Source: Gamsiella multidivaricata (taxonomy: Eukaryota; Mortierellomycota; Mortierellomycetes; Mortierellales; Mortierellaceae). From it: a stretch of DNA of 64,000 nt. Position 1 is the first letter of the stretch; each line of letters starts with the position of its first letter. Of the stretch, positions 56,180-64,000 are shown one piece after another. The notes below the pieces were generated by a model. It did not search any database, was not told the DNA's origin, and was given only the letters and a program-made list of their open reading frames with translations. A program made the translations under genes and the position numbers. Where the stretch lies: NCBI RefSeq assembly GCF_025024155.1, contig NW_026251789.1:62001-126000 (forward strand), in the 5' to 3' direction.

Positions 56180-58803
56180 ATGGATAGCAGTACATCCGCC
56201 AATTGGTTTCTGTTTCCCTCGCAGGAGCAGACACCACCTCCACATACCAACCACCCCAACACCCTGGTCCCAGTGGACCAGCTCTCACTGGACTCAACCA
56301 CCACCACAGCAACAACGACAATAGCAACAGCAGCATCAATGACATCAACAGCAATATCAGCCAAGGCACCGTCGTCATCACCATCGTCACCAGCATCAGA
56401 ACCTGTAGATGATGCCATACAGCTCCAGAGTGAGCAGCACACTCCAGACTATCTGTCCTTTGAGGACCGCCAGGCCACATTGGTACCCTCCTCACCATCG
56501 ATATCACTCCTACGGTCGTCCTCGTCGTCCTCGTCCTTTGCTTCGACTCCCGCCTCCACAATCACACCCCCTTATCCATCCCCACTCCCCACGGCAGATG
56601 ACCACCTAAACAGGGACCCGACTCTGCTTCCAAAGCGGAGTCCCCAGTCCGCGTCGGAAGCGACTTCGCGACAGCCATTTCCACAGCGCACGGACCAATC
56701 CGATCAGCACCATCCTCAGCGACCGGGGCTACCACATCGTTTGCGGTCCTCCGTCACGCCCTCTGCTCCTACAAGAAAACGCAGCATCTGCCGTTCTCAG
56801 CTCTTGACAGAGATCCCTTCATCCGCGGAATGCCACTCGTCTGCAGGCCCATCTTCAGCATCGCCCTCCAGCTGGTCAATCGCTTCTTCCGATACTGCTC
56901 CATCCTCTGCAACCTCGATGATTGAAAGCAAGATTCGGTTTGAGAAACTGCCCAATGGCAGCCATCGGCATCATCTATCTGCCCCAAAGAGACAACAGTT
57001 TCTGTCGAACCAAGTCAGACGCCTACGAGAGCTCCTGGATGGCAAGCGAGACCATAGTATGAAGGAGGACCATGGAGTCGGTGCAATGCCACATCCACCT
57101 CCTCACCAGCCCTCAGGTTCAAGTCCAAGTTCAGGAAGGCCTCACCAACTTAAACCCGAAGTCCTCGAACATCCACTATCACTCCTGAACGAAAAGTACC
57201 ATGACCTCGATACAGACCAGATCGTCAGCCTCCATACCAGTGTTCGGAGGCGATCGTCCGTCAAAGAGGACTTTGTGCAGAAATATGGCGAACTGCAGCA
57301 GGTCGTTGGGAAAGGTAACGGCGCATCGGATTCCGAATTCCACCTTCAGACAGACCGATCGCACACGCAGCGCGCTCGCGCGCAGTCAGAGATGGGCTGT
57401 GTGCTGTGTATAGGATGGTGTCATGGACGAGGTTTCAGCCGGTTTCTGTACTTACCACATGTGAATTTTGTCCGTCAAACTCTTGTCTGTGGATTAGGCG
57501 CGTTTGGCACCGTGAGGCTGTCCATCAAACGAAACCAAGAAACTGGGGAGGAGCATGTCTATGCTGTCAAGGTGAATTATCGACATGTCTAGATGTGTCC
57601 GTATCTGCGCTAGCTCCTTTTTGTCTGCGTAGTAACGTTTGGTCGTCGTCCACCTCCTTTATTTTCCACCCCAAAATAACTTAGGAATTCAAATACACCC
57701 ATGGCGAGTCCCTAAAGCTCTACATGCGCCGTCTGACAAGCGAGTTCTGTATTGCCTCCTCGCTCAAACACACCAACGTGATTAAGACTATGGACCTGCT
57801 ACAGATTCACGGAGACACCTACAGCGAAGTCATGGAGTACTGTGCGGGCGGTGATATGCACAGTCTGATTGCCTCTGCCAACACACTGGGCGAAGCCGAG
57901 TCCAACTGTTTTTTTTCGCAGCTGGTTTATGGTGTGGCGTTCTTGCACTCGATGGGCGTCGTCCACCGGGATCTCAAACCAGAGAATTTACTCTTGACGT
58001 CCGATGGTTGTATCAAGATTGCGGATTTCGGGAACAGTGAAGTGTTTAGGATGCCTTGGGAGAAGAAGGTCCGGTCATCGGCCTCCATTCGAGGCACTGG
58101 ACCGTTTATTGCGCCCGAGGAATTCACGAACAAGACGTTCGATGCTCGGTATGGCCAGATATGGACATGGGAATTGCTGCATACAAAAAAAAAAAAAGAT
58201 TGATTGGCATTTATGCAGGACTGGCAAGCATTAACGCGCGTGGTTTTGATGTTTTTTTCTATTGTGGCTCTTTGTAGCAAGGTGGATATGTGGGCTTGTG
58301 GAATTATCTACATGTGCATGCGACTCGGTCGCTATACATGGCACGAAGCTTCGGATGGCGACCCCGTTTGGGGTGGATTTCTTTACAAACGTGAGCGGCT
58401 ATTGGAGTCGCACAACCTTGACCCCACTGAGCATGTGCCTCCACATATCAACCTGACAGCGCTGGAGCAAGCCTCCCACATTTCGCTCTCCTGGCCGACA
58501 CATATCGCCAACGTGGTTGAAAATCTGTTGGAGCCAGACACTAGGAAGCGATGGCAGGCAACCCATGTCCTCGACAGCGAGTGGTTCAAACAGATTGACA
58601 ACTGCCACCCAACTGCACGCCCACCTGATCAGAAGTTGGATGAGAGCGATTTCGAACCCGCAGCCCCTAGTCAGCGTGTGGGGTCCAAGGTTATTGCCGA
58701 GGACGCTTCAGTGACGGGGTGCAAGATCGTCAAGGAGGTCCGGGTTGGACGCGTAATTATAGACAACCATAGAGTCGACTCGGCCGTATCGCCTGCTTCA
58801 TAA
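56180..58803 (+). CDS. Serine/threonine kinase of the fungal SAT4/HAL4 (NPR/HAL) family
   Basis: Exons 56180-57314, 57498-57571, 57685-58148 and 58278-58803 join in phase to 732 residues. The first about 360 are Ser/Thr/Pro-rich and disordered. The kinase domain has its glycine loop split by an intron (GKG|AFGTVRL), the ATP lysine in YAVKEFKY, and TSEFCIASSLKHTNVIKT. It also has EVMEYCAGGDMHSL, the catalytic loop HRDLKPENLLL, the DFG magnesium motif (KIADFGNSEVF), and the activation segment PFIAPEEF then ARKVDMWACGIIYM. This pattern is that of the yeast Hal4/Sat4, Hal5 and Npr1 group, which controls potassium and nutrient transporter stability. The last about 60 residues are variable. An upstream in-frame ATG at 56021 is possible. 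Confidence 0.9.
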
Positions 58804-59155
58804 CACAAATAGAACCACCACTGAATAAGCGCGCTTTGAGATTGAAACCTTATTGGCGCGAAATGGTCTGTGCAAACTGACTACTGTAGTCAAGTTTATG
58901 TATATTTCGGTTGGAGGAGGCCAAGACCTTTTGCACATTCCATTAGTTGTTTTTAGTGTGTCAGGATCCTGAAGAGGTATTTGACTATAATGGTAGGGGG
59001 AGTTTGAGTGGAGTGCTGTTCCTAGAAGAGACGCCTACAGCTAAGTAGCAGGACGTCTCCAGCGCAAAGTACGAAAGGCTTTTAAAACAGTAACGCAGAA
59101 CGTTTTATTTTACAATAAAAAAAAAAAAGAAAAAAAAAAGCGCTGTTCTGTTGTG
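58804..59155. other. convergent 3' flanks of kinase and SDR genes
   Basis: No gene was seen. An A-rich stretch with AATAAAAAAA at about 59116-59140 lies just past the SDR stop. On the minus strand it reads as a T tract, so it more likely serves the kinase transcript. Confidence 0.5.
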
Positions 59156-60166
59156 TTACAGGTATCCATACTTCTTCTTGGCCAACCATCGGACAAGGCC
59201 CGGGGCGACCAACTTGAGCGCAAGACTCGCGCGGTAGAACCAAGGCATGATCACGTCGTGCTGGCGTAGATCAGAACCCTTGATGATACCCTCTGCACAA
59301 GCCTTTGCTGTCATGGCGCCCTTTTTGGTCCCTGCAATCTTCCTGGGTTCAGTTGATGATGATGACGATGACTCAGTCTTTGGCAGGTCCACTGCCGACT
59401 GGCGAATGTCTGTGATCACTGTTCCTGGAGATACAATCCCGACGTGGACTCCGGTCCTCTCCACTTCCATACCCAACGACTCAAAGAACCCTTGTGCGGC
59501 GTGCTTACTGGCACAGTAGATAGATCGAGTCGGTGCGCCGACCTTGCCTGCCATTGAGGACACAACGATGAGATTACCGGCAGCGCTGGTCCTTGCCAGG
59601 GCAGGTAGAAAATGACCGGCGAGGTTCAATGGCGCGTGATAGTTGACATTCATGATCTTGATGGAGGCATCCAATGCAGCTCGAGAACTCATGGGTAATA
59701 AGTGGTTGAAATCCAACTCTGAGGTTTCTGCGGTGTCAGCCGCCTTTGCGGGGTCTATTCCTGCGAGCTCTTCAAAAGGAAGGACTGAGATGACACCAGC
59801 GCAGATGATCAACGTATCAATGCCGCCCTGAAGCGCCCTCAGAGACTCAATGGTCACTCTGCGAACATCCTCGGGCGAGGTAACATCCCCCTGGACAGCA
59901 TGAATCGATCCTGCGGTCGGACTAAGTTCCTGCACGAGCTGCTGAAGAAGTTCCAGCCTGCGAGCGACCACCACGACATGTGCCTGGCGTCGGGCGTAGA
60001 TACGGGCGAGTTCTGAACCGATTCCAGAGCTAGCGCCAATGATCACAACACGTTCCTGTGAGATGGGGATGCGGGTTGTCCTGGCGGGGCCTCTAGAACG
60101 TGAAGCAAGGGTGCCGATGAGAATAGGAAGCACCACCACGGCACTGAGAAGAAGGCTCGTCGACAT
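59156..60166 (-). CDS. Membrane-anchored short-chain dehydrogenase/reductase (DHRS7-like)
   Basis: The intronless gene encodes 336 residues from ATG 60166. A longer frame to 60319 crosses the start region of cog7 and is not preferred. The N-terminal membrane anchor (STSLLLSAVVVLPILIGTLA) suggests an ER location. The Rossmann nucleotide-binding motif is GASSGIGSELA (TGxxxGxG type). A basic pair (ARR) after beta-2 favours NADPH. The NAG-equivalent is CAGVIS. The catalytic Ser is in VVSSMAGK and the YxxxK is YCASK. The C-terminus is basic (WLAKKKYGYL), with a dilysine-like signal. Relatives reduce steroids, retinoids or long-chain keto groups. The substrate here is unknown. Confidence 0.9.
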   Translation of the reverse strand: MSTSLLLSAVVVLPILIGTLASRSRGPARTTRIPISQERVVIIGASSGIGSELARIYARRQAHVVVVARRLELLQQLVQELSPTAGSIHAVQGDVTSPEDVRRVTIESLRALQGGIDTLIICAGVISVLPFEELAGIDPAKAADTAETSELDFNHLLPMSSRAALDASIKIMNVNYHAPLNLAGHFLPALARTSAAGNLIVVSSMAGKVGAPTRSIYCASKHAAQGFFESLGMEVERTGVHVGIVSPGTVITDIRQSAVDLPKTESSSSSSTEPRKIAGTKKGAMTAKACAEGIIKGSDLRQHDVIMPWFYRASLALKLVAPGLVRWLAKKKYGYL

Positions 60167-60308
60167 TGCAAGCAAGTTGCTGATTGTTGGCGTGAGAGCG
60201 GAAGGAAGGAGGTTCGTTTGGCTTAATCGGGGGCTCAACGTTCTTTGCACAGAAGTTGACCAACATTCTCCATCATCCCTTGCCTCGCTCACCACACACA
60301 CACATCCA

Positions 60309-63300
60309 ATGCCTTCCATGGCTCGGCCACCAGCTCACTCCCAGCTGTCTGGTGCTCCAGCCCAGGGACCAGGACCCGCGGTCGATCCCGCGTTCACAGC
60401 ACCAGATTTTGATGTCAAGGCATGGATCAATTCCCTGCTCGATGCAGCCCCGCGCTACCAAGACGCGACCATACCTTCGACCAACGCGACCACGTCGACC
60501 CTTAGCAATGGAACCAGGGGCGGTGCGTTAAAGACTTCTGTTTCGTCAGCATCTCTTGATGGCGCAGAGGCCTCGTTGGACGCCTCCCTCGACCTCTTAC
60601 AGACACCTGCACTCGACCCTGTCCTCGGTAAGGATCACTGACTTTGTGTGAATTATACGCCCCGACGGCGCAAGCACCACATTCTGAGTCAAGTGCTTGC
60701 TCTATTCTTCAATAGATGATGCCAAGGCACACACTGACGAGGAGACACTGGGAAGAATCTCTTCAACCATTCCAACACCACCGGGCAGCCAGCAGCGACA
60801 ACAGCAACAGCAGTCGACAATCACCAGCGACGCCAAAAGCCAGAACGCCCTCTTGACGCAGTACGCGACAACCCATCTGACAAAGTTGCACCTCCTCGCC
60901 AGCCAAATTTCGGCTGCTCTGGCGACTACAACACAGGACATGGTCAAGCTGCTCCCCAGATTGACTCACGAGCTGGATCAATTGAGACAGGAGACAAAGA
61001 ACTTGCAGGAGGGCATCCGTCTCGTCAGGAACGACATCAACACTGTTGACACTTCGGACACTGTCCAAGCCCTAGATCGACTCAAGTATCTCGATCTGGT
61101 CAAAACCCGAATGGAGGCTACGCATGCTGCACTCAGAGAAGCAGAGAATTGGAGAAACCTCGAGGCCGAGGCGTACGACATCTTTGCAAAGGGCGATTTT
61201 ACCAGGGCAGCCACACGGCTTTCAGAGGCAGAGCGCTCTCTGGTCGTCTACAAGAACACTAATGTCGAGGGAGATCGAATGGCGCTGCTGTTGGCGCTCA
61301 AGGGCCAACTGGAGCTACAGGTCATGGGTAAGGCTAAGGAGGCATTGGAGCAAAGGGATACCGCCGCATGCCAGACCCTTATCAAAGTTTTCGCACTCAT
61401 CGGTCGTCAGGAAAAGTTCCAGGAATTCTACATCTCTCAACGCCGTACGCCCCTGATGGAACAATGGAGGCGGCTTACTGAGACCATGAACATAACCACC
61501 AGAGGTGGATCTGCTGCATCACCACAAGGCTCCGCTGCGGACTCCAAGGACTTTGTCGCTATATTGCAAAAATTCTACACAGACGCATCGAGCATGTTGC
61601 ATGATGAATTTGCGTGGATCACTAGTATCTTCTCAGACCCATCAGCCACTATCCACAGCCTGGTGCAGGATATCTTTTCGCACATTGATCCCAGCATGCA
61701 TTCAGCCCTCCAACATATCGGCAAGACTCAAGGAGACGAGGGCAGCCTTCCGATCTTAATCGCAGCCTTTGCAGCTACAGAGTCTTTCGGAACAAGGATG
61801 GAGCGTATTGTCTCGCAGCCACTGGTCGGGAACCAACGCGAGCACAGCGGAAATCGGCCAAGAGCAGGTACTCTTGTTCAGGACAGCAACTCAAAGGCCG
61901 GCAAAGGAATGCAGTTCTCGCGCTTATCGCTTGCACCAGAGTCGCTCGAGCTCGGACCGATTCAGGAGCCGCACGAGTGGGCTTATATTCTGTATGAACC
62001 ATTCATGGCATACCAACGCGATTATGGCAAGCTGGAAGGGGCACATTTGCAAGCACTGCTTTCCAAGTCCGTACCGTCGATGGCGGCTTATCATGACAAC
62101 TTTGCCAAAAGTCGGGAACTTGCTAAAAGCAGCTCAAACCTGGTCAAGATCATGACAAGCACCAACACGCTGGCATTCAGTTTAGCGGAAGGCGCTATTG
62201 GACGGTGCATGCGGTTGACACATGGATTCGGTGCGTCTGGGCTCTTGGACGGTCTCAACGGTTTTTTCAAAGACATCATGGATCGCTACACCGAGATTCT
62301 GATGGAGTGCCGCCGGAGATCAGGATTACAGACGGACGACGCTGGAAATAGTACTGCCAGGCAGGGTGATCAAGGCCGAAGTTCGAGGCCCAGCACCAGG
62401 TATGAGACTGCGGAGGATGAAGAAGATGAGGATTCTGAAGGCTGGGATGAAGACGTGCACGAACAGGACCAGCGGCTTTTCCAAATGGGCCTTCGTCTTA
62501 TGGTCCTTTGCCGGCAGTTCTGTCTCAAGCTGGAACAGCTGGATCTTAAGACGAAGAAGGCCCTTCGCGGTGTGGAGGACTTGGTCAAGACCGACAGAAC
62601 GACTCAAGATCGGTCATCTCAAGGATCGCACCATCACGCACCCACCACATCACTGGAGCACGGATCTTCAAGTTCTGGTCTGAAGCCGAACGTACAACCT
62701 CCGAATGCCTCCATTGCACTTCTTCAGCAATCGAACCTAAACAGCTATCGTCTTTCGGAGATCTTGGAAATTGTCAAGAAATCGGATCCAAAGGAGGAAC
62801 AGACGGCCAGCGCAGGACTCACAGGCGATGGGAAGGCGAGTTTGGACCGCCTCTCTGCCGAGATGGAACTTGGACTGGAGCCCAAGGCGAATCATCTGTT
62901 CTTGCAGAGCCATCAGCGCGCGGTTCAACTCACAAGGCTCTGTCAGCGGTTTATTTTCGACTCTGTGTATATCCCCTTGGTACGACCTCTCGCGGATATT
63001 GCGTTGCTTCCATGCTGGACTGAGGGGATCGATCAGCCAAACCAGAGCGACGACGCGAAGGGCGCCCGAAGAGTTCATCAGAGTACTATGGGCGGCACCC
63101 GCACGGATGTAATAAGGTTTAGGTCGAGTCCAAGTGATTATATGGAGGAGCTATTGAGGCAGCTTTTGGAATTACCGCTTACGTTTGGAATGTATGAAGG
63201 AGACGTTGGACTTCGTTTCGGGATCCATTCATTACCTTATGCGGACAAGCCGTTCGATCTGGCACAGCAACAGCAACAGCAGCAGCAGGACCAACAAGAG

Positions 63301-64000
63301 TCGGCAGAGCAAACATCGGGTATGTCTACGGACGCGGATGTGGATATTGTAGGAAGGGACACAGAGAAGGATTTGGGCGTTGGTGAGGCTGACTTGACAT
63401 TTTCGGAAGAGTCGAAGGAATCTGAGGAGGAGATGGCGGAAGAAGACGACCTGGCAGTGATGCATCGGTGGATTACATCTCTGTCGAGGGCTGCTATGCA
63501 TACTATTATCGAGCGGTTATATAACCCAAATTTGGGACACACCAAGGACTCGGCCACAGCGGCATCTCAGGCAGCCAATACATCTCCTTCGAACCAACTC
63601 AGTCGATTCGCGGGGTCATTGTCTAGTGGCCAAGTTGGCGTTACGGGTGCTGCTTCTAAGGAGCGACGTTACTTGACACGATTGTCTGATGCCGGTAGCA
63701 AGCAACTGGAGATGGATCTTGGATACTTTGTCGACACCTGCTTGGGATCCTTGGCGATTGAACCTACATCGAGTATCCGGGCTTTGATCAAGGCGTTGCG
63801 ACTGACTGAAGCAGGACTCTTGATGGCTTTGCAGCAGGTACAGCAGCAGAGGGAGGAATATGATCGCACTCTGGAGGAATCCGGTTCGAGGTCGAAAAGG
63901 TCTTCTGCTGTGGTAGATCCGCAGCAGGTGTCGCTGGTGATCTCAGGAGCACCTGTCATGCCCTCGGTGTTAGTGATTGCAGAAGAAGATATAGCTGGAC
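60309..64000 (+). CDS. cog7: COG7, conserved oligomeric Golgi complex subunit 7 (3' end outside window)
   Basis: This is another lobe B subunit of the COG tether. Exon 1 (60309-60627) begins with a Pro-rich leader and the COG7 start motif APDFDVKAWINSLLD. Exon 2 (60716 onward) stays open to the window end. It contains HLTKLHLLASQISAALATTT, the coiled coil TQDMVKLLPRLTHELDQLRQ, and YLDLVKTRMEATHAALREAE, followed by NWRNLEAEAYDIFAKGDF, the conserved entry to the helical bundle. Downstream are variable acidic inserts (AEDEEDEDSEGWDED, about 62420) and a polyglutamine run (about 63266-63290). The C-terminal helices continue with DLGYFVDTCLGSLAIEP. The stop lies beyond base 64000. It diverges from the SDR gene with only about 140 bp between starts. 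Confidence 0.92.

Overview
The window looks like a nuclear chromosome segment from an early-diverging filamentous fungus, most likely Mortierellomycota. That placement is inferred from intron-dense genes with short GT-AG introns, an RNAi-type RNA-dependent RNA polymerase, a GT49 glycosyltransferase, a fungal-type Vps10, a LEA-2 membrane protein and LINE retroposon fragments. Nothing bacterial, no rRNA and no CRISPR was seen. Nearly all genes were assembled exon by exon, because single reading frames show only pieces of them.

Layout: 1-1867 (-) VPS54, cut by the window edge; 2342-3951 (+) Pep12/syntaxin-7 SNARE; 4139-5618 (-) broken sphingomyelinase-like gene; 5942-7754 (-) GT49 glycosyltransferase; 8263-11612 (+) dynamin Vps1; 12098-12547 (-) small membrane protein; 14030-17090 (+) mitotic-type cyclin; 17276-19218 (+) Sgt2; 19351-20732 (-) Mediator Med20; 20896-25384 (+) RRM-RdRP; 26072-27218 (-) unrecognised acidic protein; 27634-28978 (-) Pol III subunit Rpc31/RPC7; 29231-31869 (-) COG6; 32640-36648 a cluster of LINE fragments, nested inside each other, ending about 110 bp before tRNA-Gly(GCC) at 36757-36827; 38993-46965 (-) a Vps10 receptor with three luminal modules; 47245-48005 (-) CCDC25/Jlp2; 49072-50603 (+) LEA-2 protein; 50878-55554 (-) Rad26/CSB; 56180-58803 (+) SAT4/HAL4-type kinase; 59156-60166 (-) SDR; 60309-64000 (+) COG7, cut by the window edge.

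Six genes act in endosome-Golgi traffic: Vps54 (GARP), Pep12, Vps1, Vps10, COG6 and COG7. This is more than expected for an ordinary 64 kb, although they are not arranged as an operon or cluster. Points of most interest are the nested retroposons with readable target-site duplications next to a tRNA gene, a 7-nt micro-exon directly after the catalytic DLDGD of the RdRP, the triple-module Vps10, two apparent GC-AG introns in Vps1, and the decayed sphingomyelinase-like gene.
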